A model generated the notes under the pieces. The model did no database searches and had not been told where the DNA came from. It was given only the letters and a program-made list of their open reading frames with translations. Source: HRBIN12 sp964447335 (lineage in GTDB: Bacteria; Actinomycetota; UBA4738; HRBIN12). Taken from it: a DNA stretch of 64,000 nucleotides. Positions 23,051 to 31,803 of the stretch are shown here, one piece after another. How positions within the stretch are numbered: position 1 is the first letter of the stretch; each line of letters opens with the position of its first letter. Position numbers and translations under genes: made by a program. Where the stretch lies: positions 62,001-126,000 of the forward strand of contig CAYUSA010000001.1 of the NCBI GenBank assembly GCA_964447335.1. The letters are read 5' to 3'.

Positions 23051-26000
23051 ATGTTCCTGCGCTCGCTTCAGATCCGAGGCTTCAAGAGCTTCGCGGACAA
23101 GACCGTCCTCGAGCTCGCTCCCGGCGTGAGCGTCATCGTCGGCCCCAACGGCAGCGGCAAGTCGAACCTCGTCGACGCCATCAGCTGGGTGCTCGGCGAG
23201 CAGGGGCCTCGCGCGCTGCGCGGCGGCCAGATGTCCGACGTGATCTTCGCCGGGAGCCCGCAGCGTCCGCAGCTCGGCATGTCCGAGGTGAAGCTGGTGA
23301 TCGACAACTCCGCCGGCCTCATCCCCGTGCCGATGTCCGAGATCGAGATCAGCCGCGCGATCTTCCGCTCAGGGGAGTCCGAGTACCGGATCGGCGGCCA
23401 GGTGGTCCGCCTGCTCGACGTGCAGGAGCTCCTGGCCGAGAGCGGCATCGGGCGCGCGCTCCACACGATCGTCTCCCAGGGCGAGCTCGACGCGATCTTG
23501 TCGGCCCGCCCCGAGGATCGGCGCCAGTACGTCGAGGAGGCGGCGGGCGTCGCGAAGCACCGCAAGCGCAAGGAGCGCGCCGAGCGCAAGCTGGCGGGTC
23601 TCGACCAGGACCTCATGCGGCTGCAGGACGTGCTGGCGGAGCTCCGGCGCCAGCTGAAGCCGCTGAAGCAGCAGGCCGAGATGGCCAAGCGCCACGAGGA
23701 GCTCACCGCCGAGGCGGACGAGGTCTCCGTGAAGCTCGCGGCGGCGCGCCTGCGGACCCTCCTCGGCGAGCGCGAGCGCCGCCTGAGCGGCTGGGACGAA
23801 GGGCTCGACCGTCGGAAGACGGCACGCGCCCGCCTCGACGAGCTCGACGAGCGTGTGCAGGCCATCGCCGACGAACGGGCTCGCGCGATGTGGACGCTCC
23901 AGGAGGCCGAGGGCACGCTGCGCGAGGCGCACGACGCGAAGTCCGGCGCCGAGGTCTCGCTCCGTCGTGCCGTCGAGGCCGAGTCCGCGGCCCGCCAGGT
24001 CCTCGCGGCCGAGGCGACGCGCGGGGTGCGCCTGACTACGCTCGAGGACGACGCCCGGCGCATCGAGGCCCGGCTGGCCGAGGTCGCGACGGAGCTGGAG
24101 AGCCGCGAGCGGGAGCTCGACGGGGCCGAGCGGACGTTCCGCCAGGAGCAGGAGCACCGCCGCGAGGTGGAGGAGGAGCGCCGCCGGATCTCGGAAGAGG
24201 CCGCCGCCCATCGCGCGGAGATGGAGACGCTCCGGCGCTCGGTCGCGAGCTACGAGCGAGACCGCAGCCGCTTGGACGAGCAGCTCACCGGCGCCCGCGG
24301 CAAGCGCATCGCCGCCGTCGCCGAGCGCGACCGGCTGACCTCGGAGATCGAGCGTCTCGACGCCGAGACGGCTCCGCTGTCGGAGCGGCGCGCCGAGCTC
24401 GAGCGCGAGCGGCACGGCCTCGCGGACCGCGTCGCCGAGCTCGAAGATGCGGTCCGCGGTCACGAGCGCCGCCGCGACGTGCTCGCGGCGCGCTTGCAGG
24501 ACATCGAGGAGACCCCGGGATCGCGGTTCCTCGACGGGCACCGAGGCCGGTCGCTCGGGCTCCTGGGTGATCTCGTCGAGGCGCAGGACGGTTGGGAGTG
24601 GGCGCTCGCGGCCGGGCTCGGGCCGCTCGCCGACGCCGTCGTGTACCTGCAGGGCGAGGACGCGGTGGCCGACGCGCCCGAGGGCGACGGCGCCATCCTC
24701 GCGATCGCGGGCGGCGGACCCGGATCGTTCGTGCTGCAGGGCGAGCGGACCCTGCTTTCCATCGTGGCCGCCGACCCGGGCGCGCGCGGCCTCGTCTGCA
24801 CGGTTCTGAAGGACATCTACCTCGCCGACAGCGTGGCCGAGGCCGCCGAGAAGCACGCGCGGCATCCGAAGGCCGCGTTCGTGACGCGCGACGGTGTGCT
24901 CGTCGGGCCGGCGCTCATCCACACCACGCGCCGCGGCGATTCCCGCGCGGCCGAGATCCGGCGCGAGCTCGCGGTCGTGGAGCACGATCTCGCGCAGGGC
25001 CGCTCGGCGCTGCGGCCGAAGCAGGAGCGCGTCGAGCAGATCCAGCGCGAGATCGCGGACCTCGCCGGCCGCATCGACGAGTCCGACGCCGGCATCACGC
25101 GCGCGGCCGAGCGCCTCTCGCGCCTGGAGGCCGACCTCGCGTCGCTCACGAAGGAAGAGGAGATCGTCGGCGAGCGCCTCGGCGGGATGGACGACGCCGC
25201 GGCCGCGTGGCGGGAGCGCCTCACGCAGGCCGAGCCGATCACCCACGAGCTCCCCGAGCTGCCGCGGATCGCGGAGCCGCCGATCCAGGCGCGCGTCGCG
25301 GTCGAGACCCTCCGTCGGGACCGCGCCGCGCTCGAGTCCCGGCGGTCCGGCGTCCGCGCCGAGCGCGACACCCTTGCGGCGCAGGACCCAGCGGCGCTCC
25401 AGGCCGCGGTCGACGAGTCCGAGGCCGGGCGCATCGCCGCCGAGATGACCCTCGCCGAGGCCGAGACGGCGCTCGAGGAGGCCACGGTCTTGCGCAACGC
25501 CGCGGCCGCATCCGACCGCGCCGCCGCCGAGGACGAGACCGAGGCCAACCGCGCGTGGCGCGAGTCCTCGACCGAGCTCGAGCGCCTCCGCGAGGAGTAC
25601 GAGGACGAGGACCGCCTGCGCGGCGACCTCGAACGTCGGATCCGCGACGCCGAACGCCTGCTGCGCGAGGGCCACGGGCGAGAGCCGGCCGACGCGGTGG
25701 CGTTGCTGGCCGACGACGACTCCGTCGAGACACTCGAGAAGCGCGCCGAGCTCGTGCAGCGCCGCCTCGGATTGCTCGGGCGTGTGAACCTGCTCGCCGG
25801 CGGCGAGTTCGAGGCGATCCAGGAGCGACACGACTTCCTCGCGCGCGAGCTCGAGGACGTCCGCAAGGCCCGCCGTGATCTCCTCGAGGTCGTCCGCCGC
25901 GTAGAGGAGGAGATCGGCGTCACGTTCGAGGAGGCCTACCGCGACGTCGCCGCCGAGTTCGAACGCCTGTTCAAGGACCTGTTCCCCGGCGGAGAAGGTC

Positions 26001-26446
26001 GCCTGATCGCGACCGAGCCCGGCGACCTGCTCAACACCGGCATCGAGATCGAGGCCCGCCCGGGTCGCAAGCGCGTGAAGCGGATCAGCCTGCTCTCGGG
26101 CGGGGAGCGCGCGCTGACCGCGATGGCGTTCCTGTTCGCGATCTTCCGCGCCCGACCGAGCCCCTTCTACCTGATGGACGAGGTCGAGCCGGCGCTCGAC
26201 GACGTGAACCTGCACCGGTTCCTCAAGCTCCTCGAGGGCTTCGCCGCGGACTCACAGGTCATCATCGTCACGCACCAGAAGCGCACGATGGAGGTCGCCG
26301 GGATGATGTACGGCGTCTCGATGAGCAAGGACGGCACCTCCAGGGTCGTCGCCCAACGCCTGGACGAGCCCGGCACGCGGGCGACGGTCGGCATCGAGCG
26401 CCTGCCCGAGCCCGTCGTGGTGCCGGAGCCCGACGCCGTTCGCTAG
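23051..26446 (+). CDS. smc: Chromosome segregation protein SMC
   Basis: Structural maintenance of chromosomes ATPase, 1131 residues, acting with ScpA/ScpB to organise and segregate DNA. The N-terminal head has FLRSLQIRGFKSFADKT and Walker A IVGPNGSGKSNLVDAI. Two long coiled coils flank a hinge at about residues 490-640 (GLGPLADAVVY region). The C-terminal head has LLSGGERALTAMAFLF and Walker B FYLMDEVEPALDD, where Glu-Pro replaces the more usual Asp-Ala. ATG 23051 gives the canonical N-terminus; the frame is open upstream but covers acyP. Confidence 0.97.
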   Translation: MFLRSLQIRGFKSFADKTVLELAPGVSVIVGPNGSGKSNLVDAISWVLGEQGPRALRGGQMSDVIFAGSPQRPQLGMSEVKLVIDNSAGLIPVPMSEIEISRAIFRSGESEYRIGGQVVRLLDVQELLAESGIGRALHTIVSQGELDAILSARPEDRRQYVEEAAGVAKHRKRKERAERKLAGLDQDLMRLQDVLAELRRQLKPLKQQAEMAKRHEELTAEADEVSVKLAAARLRTLLGERERRLSGWDEGLDRRKTARARLDELDERVQAIADERARAMWTLQEAEGTLREAHDAKSGAEVSLRRAVEAESAARQVLAAEATRGVRLTTLEDDARRIEARLAEVATELESRERELDGAERTFRQEQEHRREVEEERRRISEEAAAHRAEMETLRRSVASYERDRSRLDEQLTGARGKRIAAVAERDRLTSEIERLDAETAPLSERRAELERERHGLADRVAELEDAVRGHERRRDVLAARLQDIEETPGSRFLDGHRGRSLGLLGDLVEAQDGWEWALAAGLGPLADAVVYLQGEDAVADAPEGDGAILAIAGGGPGSFVLQGERTLLSIVAADPGARGLVCTVLKDIYLADSVAEAAEKHARHPKAAFVTRDGVLVGPALIHTTRRGDSRAAEIRRELAVVEHDLAQGRSALRPKQERVEQIQREIADLAGRIDESDAGITRAAERLSRLEADLASLTKEEEIVGERLGGMDDAAAAWRERLTQAEPITHELPELPRIAEPPIQARVAVETLRRDRAALESRRSGVRAERDTLAAQDPAALQAAVDESEAGRIAAEMTLAEAETALEEATVLRNAAAASDRAAAEDETEANRAWRESSTELERLREEYEDEDRLRGDLERRIRDAERLLREGHGREPADAVALLADDDSVETLEKRAELVQRRLGLLGRVNLLAGGEFEAIQERHDFLARELEDVRKARRDLLEVVRRVEEEIGVTFEEAYRDVAAEFERLFKDLFPGGEGRLIATEPGDLLNTGIEIEARPGRKRVKRISLLSGGERALTAMAFLFAIFRARPSPFYLMDEVEPALDDVNLHRFLKLLEGFAADSQVIIVTHQKRTMEVAGMMYGVSMSKDGTSRVVAQRLDEPGTRATVGIERLPEPVVVPEPDAVR

Positions 26447-26449
26447 CCT
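26444..26449 (+). promoter_or_regulatory. -10 box of ftsY overlapping the smc stop
   Basis: TAGCCT uses the smc TAG stop as its first three bases and ends 6 nt before the ftsY GTG, so ftsY may have a leaderless transcript of its own. Confidence 0.5.
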
Positions 26450-26455
26450 GAAGGC

Positions 26456-27448
26456 GTGGCGGACCTCTTCTTCGTCCTGCTGTTCATCGCCCTCGCTGCA
26501 GGCGGGCTGCTCTTCGTGCTCGCGAGGGCTCGGCGGAACCGGGAAGCCGGACGGCCCTCTACGGCGGCTCGGAAACCGCCGGCCTCGCCCGCAGCGGGTG
26601 GCCTGGGCGCCCGGGTTCGAGCCCTGTTCGCCGCCAGGCCCGCGGGCGAGGCCGAGTGGAGCGCGCTCGAGGAGCTCCTCGTCAAGGCCGACGTCGGCCC
26701 GACGACGGCCGCGCGGATCGTGAGCGACCTGCGTCAGCGGTACGAGCCGGGCGAAGACCCCGCCGCGATGCTCGAGGCCGAGGTGGCGGACGTCCTCTCG
26801 GGCGACGACACGGCGATGCACCTGCCCGACGACCGACTGGGTGTCGTGCTCGTGGTCGGGGTGAACGGCTCGGGCAAGACGACGACGATCGGCAAGCTCG
26901 CGGCTCGGCTCGCGAAAGATGGTCGGAAGGTGAGCCTGGCCGGCAGCGACACGTTCCGCGCGGCGGCCTCGCAGCAGCTCGAGGTGTGGGCCCAGCGGGC
27001 GGGCGCCCAGCTCGTCAGCCAGGAGCGTGGCGCCGATCCGGGAGCCGTCGCGTTCGACGCCGTGAAGGCCGCCGAGGCTCGGGGCATGGACGTCCTCATC
27101 GTGGACACGGCGGGGCGGCTCCACACGAAGACGCCGCTGATGGACGAGCTCCAGAAGGTGCGCCGGGTGATCGAGAAGGCCTCGGGCCGGGTTCCCGACG
27201 AGACGCTGCTCGTCCTGGACGCCACGACGGGGCAGAATGGCATCGCACAGGCCCGCGCGTTCACCGACGCGGTGGAGGTCACCGGGGTGGCGCTCACGAA
27301 GCTGGACGGGACGGCGAAGGGGGGAGTCGTGCTGGCGGTCCGCGAGCAGCTCGGCGTCCCGGTCAAGCTCGTCGGCATCGGCGAGGGCACCGACGACCTG
27401 CAGCCGTTCGACGCGCATCGGTTCGCTCGGCAGCTGCTCGAGGGGTGA
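26456..27448 (+). CDS. ftsY: Signal recognition particle receptor FtsY
   Basis: Membrane-linked GTPase that receives ribosome-SRP complexes. The 330-residue protein has an N-terminal membrane segment (residues 3-22), a short Ala/Pro-rich linker and the NG domain: G1 VVGVNGSGKTTTIGKLA near residue 135, SDTFRAAASQQLEVW, VDTAGRLHTK, and LTKLDGTAKGG. The N-terminal membrane helix is typical of actinobacterial FtsY. It is followed directly by a lone receiver gene and then ffh. Confidence 0.96.
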   Translation: MADLFFVLLFIALAAGGLLFVLARARRNREAGRPSTAARKPPASPAAGGLGARVRALFAARPAGEAEWSALEELLVKADVGPTTAARIVSDLRQRYEPGEDPAAMLEAEVADVLSGDDTAMHLPDDRLGVVLVVGVNGSGKTTTIGKLAARLAKDGRKVSLAGSDTFRAAASQQLEVWAQRAGAQLVSQERGADPGAVAFDAVKAAEARGMDVLIVDTAGRLHTKTPLMDELQKVRRVIEKASGRVPDETLLVLDATTGQNGIAQARAFTDAVEVTGVALTKLDGTAKGGVVLAVREQLGVPVKLVGIGEGTDDLQPFDAHRFARQLLEG

Positions 27449-27450
27449 CG

Positions 27451-27843
27451 ATGGCCAAAGCGGACATCTTGATCGTCGAGGACCATCCGACGATGCGAGA
27501 GGCGATGCGTCTCGTGCTCGAGCACGAGGGGTTCGTGATCCGCGAAGCGGCCGACGGCCCGACCGCCCTCGCGATGGTGCGCGAGCAGCCGCCGGACCTG
27601 ATGTTCCTCGACCTCAACATCCCCGGCGCGAGCGGCGCCGACGTCCTGCAGGAGCTGAAGTCCGACCCGATCACGGCGGGCGTCCGCGTGATCATCGTGA
27701 CGGCGACCGGCGAGGAGGGGCGGGACTTCGTCATCGCGCTCGGCGCCGATGAGTACTTCACGAAACCGTTCTCACCGACGGCGCTCCTCCGGACCGTGGA
27801 GCGCGTGCTCGACCTCGGTGGGGCGGCTTCCCCGACGACGTGA
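27451..27843 (+). CDS. Single-domain response regulator between ftsY and ffh
   Basis: A 130-residue receiver-only protein: acidic pocket LIVEDHPTMREAM, phospho-acceptor Asp54 in LMFLDLNIPG, switch Thr in IIVTATGEEG and Lys in YFTKPFSPTALL. A short unstructured tail (GGAASPTT) follows; no output domain. It starts 2 bp after the ftsY stop and 50 bp before ffh, so it is probably co-transcribed with the SRP genes. No cognate kinase is adjacent. Its function, and whether it touches the secretion pathway, is unknown. Confidence 0.9.
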   Translation: MAKADILIVEDHPTMREAMRLVLEHEGFVIREAADGPTALAMVREQPPDLMFLDLNIPGASGADVLQELKSDPITAGVRVIIVTATGEEGRDFVIALGADEYFTKPFSPTALLRTVERVLDLGGAASPTT

Positions 27844-27850
27844 GAACCTT

Positions 27851-27878
27851 GGGGCTCATGTAGCGAAGCGGTAGCCCC
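27851..27878 (+). other. Inverted repeat between the receiver gene and ffh
   Basis: GGGGCT (27851-27856) and AGCCCC (27873-27878) form a 6 bp stem over a 16 nt loop, a few bases before the ffh ribosome binding site AGGAGAAGG. It could be a weak attenuator or a chance repeat. Confidence 0.25.
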
Positions 27879-27893
27879 ACAGGAGAAGGTCTC

Positions 27894-29231
27894 ATGTTCG
27901 ACACGCTCACCGGCCGCCTGGACGGCATCTTCAAGAAGCTCCGCTCGCGCGGGAAGCTGCATCCCAAGCAGGTCGAGGGCGCGCTGCTCGAGATGCGCAC
28001 CGCGCTCCTCGAGGCCGACGTCGCGGTCGAGGTCGCCGACGACCTGCTCGAGCGCGTCCGCACCCGCGCGCTGTCCGAGGAGGTCATGAAGAGCCTCACG
28101 CCGGCGCAGCAGGTCGTGAAGGTCGTGCGCGACGAGCTCCAGAGCACGATGGGTGGTACGCAGGCCCCGTTCCAGCTCGTCGGCGCCAAGCCGGCGGTCG
28201 TGATGATGGCCGGCGTGCAGGGCTCGGGCAAGACGACCGCGTGCGCGAAGCTCGCGGTGCAGCTGAGGTCCAAGGGCAAGCGACCGCTCCTCGTCGCCGC
28301 GGACCTGTGGCGGCCGGCGGCCGTCGAGCAGCTGATGACGCTCGGGCGCGAGATCGGCGTCGACGTCGTCTCGGACGGCAAGGACGCGGTGAAGGTCGCG
28401 AAGAGCGCGCTGAAGCACGCCGATCGCGAGGGCCACGACGTGGTCATCGTCGACACCGCCGGACGCCTGCACGTCGACGAGGAGATGATGCGCGAGGCCC
28501 GTCGCGTGAAGGACACCATCAAGCCCCACCACGTGCTCATGGCGTGCGACGCGATGACCGGTCAGGACGCCGTCGTGCAGGCCAAGGCCTTCATGCGCGA
28601 GGTCGACACGACCGGGTTCGTGCTCACCAAGCTCGACGGCGACGCGCGGGGTGGCGCCGCGCTCTCGATCACGGCGGTGACCGGTCGTCCGGTGTTCTTC
28701 GTCGGGACCGGCGAGAAGCCGCAGGATCTCGAGCCGTTCTACCCGGACCGGATGGCCTCGCGGATCATGGGCATGGGCGACGTGCTCACGCTCATCGACA
28801 AGGCGCAGGGGTCGATGGACGCGGAGACCGCCGCCGCGGCCGCCGAGAAGATGCTGAAGGCCCAGTTCACGCTCGAGGACTTCCTCGTCCAGATGCGTGA
28901 GATGAAGAAGCTCGGGCCTCTGCAGGACCTCTTGGCGATGCTTCCGGGGGTCCCCGGCGGCAAGAACGCCCTGAAGGACCTCCAGGTGGACGAGGGCCAG
29001 ATGGGCCGGGCCGAGGCCATCATCTGCTCGATGACCGGGGAGGAGCGCCGGAACCCCGCTATCATCGGTGGGTCCCGCCGCCTGCGGATCGCTCGCGGCT
29101 CCGGCGCGACGACGGCCGACGTGAACTCCCTGCTGAAGGAGTTCGAGGCCGCCAGGAAGATGATGAAGACGATGTTGGGCGGCAAGCGGATGCCCCGGAT
29201 CCCGGGGATGCCGACGATGCCGGGGATGTAG
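27894..29231 (+). CDS. ffh: Signal recognition particle protein Ffh
   Basis: SRP54 GTPase that binds signal sequences and 4.5S RNA and docks with FtsY. The 445-residue protein has an N domain, G1 MMAGVQGSGKTTACAKLA near residue 107, VDTAGRLHVDEEMM, LTKLDGDARGGAAL and the Met-rich M domain (about 300-445: KMMKTMLGGKRMPRIPGMP). The ATG has AGGAGAAGG 4 nt upstream. rpsP follows after 12 bp. Confidence 0.97.
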   Translation: MFDTLTGRLDGIFKKLRSRGKLHPKQVEGALLEMRTALLEADVAVEVADDLLERVRTRALSEEVMKSLTPAQQVVKVVRDELQSTMGGTQAPFQLVGAKPAVVMMAGVQGSGKTTACAKLAVQLRSKGKRPLLVAADLWRPAAVEQLMTLGREIGVDVVSDGKDAVKVAKSALKHADREGHDVVIVDTAGRLHVDEEMMREARRVKDTIKPHHVLMACDAMTGQDAVVQAKAFMREVDTTGFVLTKLDGDARGGAALSITAVTGRPVFFVGTGEKPQDLEPFYPDRMASRIMGMGDVLTLIDKAQGSMDAETAAAAAEKMLKAQFTLEDFLVQMREMKKLGPLQDLLAMLPGVPGGKNALKDLQVDEGQMGRAEAIICSMTGEERRNPAIIGGSRRLRIARGSGATTADVNSLLKEFEAARKMMKTMLGGKRMPRIPGMPTMPGM

Positions 29232-29243
29232 GAAGGGAACCAG

Positions 29244-29534
29244 ATGTCGACGAGGATCAGGCTGAAGCGGCTGGGCGCGAAGAAGCGTCCCTTCTACCGC
29301 GTGGTGGTGGCGGACCAGCGCAGCCCGCGCGACGGCCGCTTCATCGAGAACATCGGCAAGTACCATCCGCTCGAGGACCCCTCGCTGATCGAGATCGACG
29401 AGGAGCGCGCTCTCTACTGGCTGGGCGTCGGCGCCCAGCCGAGCAACACCGTCCGCGTCCTCATGACGAAGGTCGGCATCTGGGAGAAGTTCCAGGCCGA
29501 GAAGCAGGCGAAGAAGGCCTCGACCGCATCGTGA
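29244..29534 (+). CDS. rpsP: 30S ribosomal protein S16
   Basis: A 96-residue S16 with the typical start IRLKRLGAKKRPFYRVVVAD, SPRDGRFIENIGKYHP and ERALYWLGVGAQPSNTV, plus a short Lys/Ala-rich tail. It begins 12 bp after ffh and overlaps khpA by 4 bp, giving the conserved ffh-rpsP-khpA-rimM order. Confidence 0.97.
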   Translation: MSTRIRLKRLGAKKRPFYRVVVADQRSPRDGRFIENIGKYHPLEDPSLIEIDEERALYWLGVGAQPSNTVRVLMTKVGIWEKFQAEKQAKKASTAS

Positions 29535-29761
29535 GAGACCTGCTGGAGTTCCTCGCCCGCGAGATCGTCGACGAGCCCGATGCGGTCGAGATCGCCGAGA
29601 GCCACGACGACCGCGGCATGCTGCTCTCGCTGCACGTCGCGCCCGACGACATGGGCAAGGTCATCGGTCGGGGCGGGCGGACCGCCCGCGCCCTTCGAGC
29701 CGTGATCCGCGCGGCCGGCACGCGCACCGGCGTGCACGCCTCCGTGGAGATCGTCGACTGA
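29531..29761 (+). CDS. khpA: KH-domain RNA-binding protein
   Basis: A 76-residue KhpA-type KH protein with the RNA-binding loop GKVIGRGGRTARALRAVIRA. Homologues bind RNA with KhpB and affect cell elongation in some Gram-positives. It starts at GTG 29531 overlapping rpsP (GTGA) and lies 2 bp before rimM. Confidence 0.94.
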   Translation: MRDLLEFLAREIVDEPDAVEIAESHDDRGMLLSLHVAPDDMGKVIGRGGRTARALRAVIRAAGTRTGVHASVEIVD

Positions 29762-29763
29762 CC

Positions 29764-30279
29764 ATGGAGCCCGAGCCGACCGTCGTGGTCGGCCGCCTCA
29801 CCCGCGTCCACGGCGTCCAGGGCGAGCTCTCCGTACTCGTGCTCTCCGAGGTACCCGGCCGGTTCGACGACGGAGCCGTCGTCTACCTCGAGGACGGGCG
29901 TGCGCTCACCGTCGAGTCCTCGCGCCCGCACAAGGATCGACTGCTCGTTCGCTTCCGCGAGGTACCCGATCGCACGGCCGCCGAGGCGCTCCGCGGCGCG
30001 CTCGTCGTCGTCCCGGCGTCCATGTCGCCGCCGCTGCCCGAGGGCTCGTGGTGGGACCACCAGCTCCTGGGCTGCGAGGTGCGCACCGATGGCGACTTGG
30101 CTCTCGGGACGCTGACCGAGATCATCCACACCGCTGCGAACGACGTCTGGGCCGCCGTCGACGAGGCTGGGACGGAGACCCTCGTGCCCGCGCTGAAGGA
30201 CGTGCTCGTCTCGGTGGACGTGGATGCGAAGCGGATCGTGGTGCGCGAGGTCCCCGGGCTCACGGTACCCGAGGACTGA
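29764..30279 (+). CDS. rimM: Ribosome maturation factor RimM
   Basis: A 171-residue 30S assembly factor that binds S19. N-terminal VVVGRLTRVHGVQGELSVLV is the RimM domain; the C-terminal PRC-barrel has WWDHQLLGCEV and ETLVPALKDVLVSVDVDAKR. Usually trmD comes next, but here a four-gene block intervenes and a hairpin follows at 30279-30294. Confidence 0.95.
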   Translation: MEPEPTVVVGRLTRVHGVQGELSVLVLSEVPGRFDDGAVVYLEDGRALTVESSRPHKDRLLVRFREVPDRTAAEALRGALVVVPASMSPPLPEGSWWDHQLLGCEVRTDGDLALGTLTEIIHTAANDVWAAVDEAGTETLVPALKDVLVSVDVDAKRIVVREVPGLTVPED

Positions 30280-30294
30280 CGCGGGGAACCGCGT
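30279..30294. terminator. Hairpin filling the rimM/DUF1003 convergent gap
   Basis: ACGCGG-GGAA-CCGCGT gives a perfect 6 bp stem with a GNRA-type tetraloop. It starts on the last base of the rimM stop and ends one base before the convergent DUF1003 stop, so it occupies the whole gap. It has no U-tract; its symmetry fits a bidirectional terminator. Confidence 0.5.
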
Positions 30295-30789
30295 TCAGGA
30301 CGGAGCCCGGCCGAGCGCCGCCTCGATCCGCGCGAGGCGCTCGTCGAGCCGATCGAGCCGCGTGATCGCTTGGCGGTCCACCTCGTAGTCGTGCTCGGCC
30401 TCGTCTCGGTCCATCGCCGACTGACGATTCTGGCTCATCATCACGACCGGCCCGGTGTACGCGGCCTGGAAGGACAACACGAGGTTGAGCAGGATGAACG
30501 GGTAGGGATCGAAGGGCTTGCCCCCGATCCAGTCCTTGATCAGGACGGCGTTCGCGAAGATCCACAGCCCGAGCAGCACGCTCTGCGTCGCGATGAACGG
30601 CCACGATCCGACGATGGCCGTCACACCGTCCGCGAGGCGCTCCCCGAGGGTCCGATCCTTGCCGTGGTGTCGGATGTTCACCGGATGCCGGTGAGCCTGC
30701 CGGTCCTTCGGGAACCGAAGCCGCATGTCCGCTCCTTCCGTGCGCCGCACCTTCCGGCCGAGCGGCAACGCTCGAACCGCCTTGCTCAC
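30295..30789 (-). CDS. DUF1003 membrane protein
   Basis: A 164-residue protein of the DUF1003 family. It has ERLADGVTAIVGSWPFIATQ, two membrane helices (FIATQSVLLGLWIFANAVLI and PYPFILLNLVLSFQAAYTG), the family MMSQNRQSAMDRDEAEHDY segment and a coiled-coil tail. The biochemical function is unknown. GTG 30789 gives the longest form; ATG at residue 22 is an alternative. It is convergent with rimM and divergent from the ECF sigma gene, so it belongs to the inserted block. Confidence 0.88.
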   Translation of the reverse strand: MSKAVRALPLGRKVRRTEGADMRLRFPKDRQAHRHPVNIRHHGKDRTLGERLADGVTAIVGSWPFIATQSVLLGLWIFANAVLIKDWIGGKPFDPYPFILLNLVLSFQAAYTGPVVMMSQNRQSAMDRDEAEHDYEVDRQAITRLDRLDERLARIEAALGRAPS

Positions 30790-30794
30790 TCACC

Positions 30795-30800
30795 TAGTGT
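30795..30800 (+). promoter_or_regulatory. -10-like box before the ECF sigma gene
   Basis: TAGTGT ends 17 nt before the GTG at 30818; the spacing is longer than in the leaderless set, so this is tentative. Confidence 0.3.
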
Positions 30801-30817
30801 GACCGACCAGATGCCAC

Positions 30818-31273
30818 GTGGAGCTTGAAGATGTCTTCCGGGCCAACCAGAAGGCCGTGTTCGCCTACTTCCTGCGCGTCGTGGGGAGTCGGCAGGACGC
30901 CGAGGAGCTCACGCAGGAGACGTTCGTGCGGGCCTGCGGCGCCGCGCTCCGGTTCCGGGGCGACTCCTCGGTTCGGACCTGGCTGTTCGGCATCGCGCGA
31001 CGCGTGCTGCTCGAGGCCGCGCGCGCGGGACTGTTCGAGCGGCGCCCCGAGCTCCCCGAGAACGCCGCACCGGCGGACGACCCGGACGAGCGGTTGGACC
31101 TCGAGCGCGCGTTGGGCTCGCTCGGCGTGGCCGACCGGGAGGCCCTCGTGATGGTGGACGTGCTCGGCTTCGAGCCGATCGAGGCAGCCGGACTCATCGG
31201 TGTCACGCCGGAGGCGATGCGCGTGCGGCTGCACCGCGCTCGAGCTCGGCTGCGGGAGGCGTACGGACGATGA
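30818..31273 (+). CDS. ECF-type RNA polymerase sigma factor
   Basis: A 151-residue group 4 sigma factor with only sigma2 (EDVFRANQKAVFAYFLRV, DAEELTQETFVRACGAA, FRGDSSVRTWLFGIARR) and sigma4 (LGSLGVADREALVMVDVLG, GVTPEAMRVRLHRARARLRE). It overlaps the next gene by 4 bp (ATGA). That gene encodes a one-pass membrane protein, a layout typical of an ECF sigma with its anti-sigma. The GTG start has no clear ribosome binding site. Target promoters are unknown. Confidence 0.92.
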   Translation: MELEDVFRANQKAVFAYFLRVVGSRQDAEELTQETFVRACGAALRFRGDSSVRTWLFGIARRVLLEAARAGLFERRPELPENAAPADDPDERLDLERALGSLGVADREALVMVDVLGFEPIEAAGLIGVTPEAMRVRLHRARARLREAYGR

Positions 31274-31803
31274 GCGACGAGACACCGCTCGACCTCCGTT
31301 CGCTCGCCGATGTCGAGTCCCCGGAAGTGGTCCGCGAGGCCTTGCGGACGTTCCGCCGCCGACTCTGGACGCGATACCTGTGGATCGGGCTCGCGATCGT
31401 GCTCGGCGCCGTGACCCTCGTCGTCGGGAACCGCCCCTCGAACTTGCGCGAGGAGATGGAACGGGCGGACGTGCGATCGGCTCCGGCAAGTCCCGTGTGG
31501 CACGTCGGCGGCCTATCGATCGCGCTCGCCGAGGTGGCCGACCTCGGTGACTCGACCGGCCTGCACTTCGTGGTGTTGCCCGATGCCGGATCGAACGCAT
31601 CGATCTGGGTCGGGGGTTCCACGTACGCGATGGCGTGGGGGGACTACGACACCTACGCGAAGGTTCCCAAGGGCACGAACGGGACCATCGAGGTGACGGT
31701 GGGACCCAGCGGGTGCGTCCCGACCTGTCCGAAGCAGGAGTCATTCGCCATCAACCTGCGAAAGCTGAGGATCCCGGCCAACGTCTGGAGGGAGGAGGGA
31801 TGA
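31270..31803 (+). CDS. Single-pass membrane protein, possible anti-sigma factor
   Basis: A 177-residue protein: 45-residue cytosolic N-terminus, one membrane helix (YLWIGLAIVLGAVTLVVG, about residues 37-55) and an extracytoplasmic domain of about 115 residues with two cysteines (GCVPTCPK). No zinc anti-sigma HxxxCxxC motif is seen and no family is recognised. Overlap with the ECF sigma gene upstream and the membrane gene downstream suggests it holds or signals to the sigma factor; this is inferred from position. Confidence 0.75.
   Translation: MSDETPLDLRSLADVESPEVVREALRTFRRRLWTRYLWIGLAIVLGAVTLVVGNRPSNLREEMERADVRSAPASPVWHVGGLSIALAEVADLGDSTGLHFVVLPDAGSNASIWVGGSTYAMAWGDYDTYAKVPKGTNGTIEVTVGPSGCVPTCPKQESFAINLRKLRIPANVWREEG

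Noticed and set aside
23369..26215. Minus-strand frame of 948 codons
   Set aside because: Antisense shadow of the smc coiled coils; no domain seen.
27844..27893. Possible small RNA (for example SRP RNA) between the receiver gene and ffh
   Set aside because: Only 50 bp and one 6-bp stem; no GGAA/GCAG-type SRP RNA motif is present.
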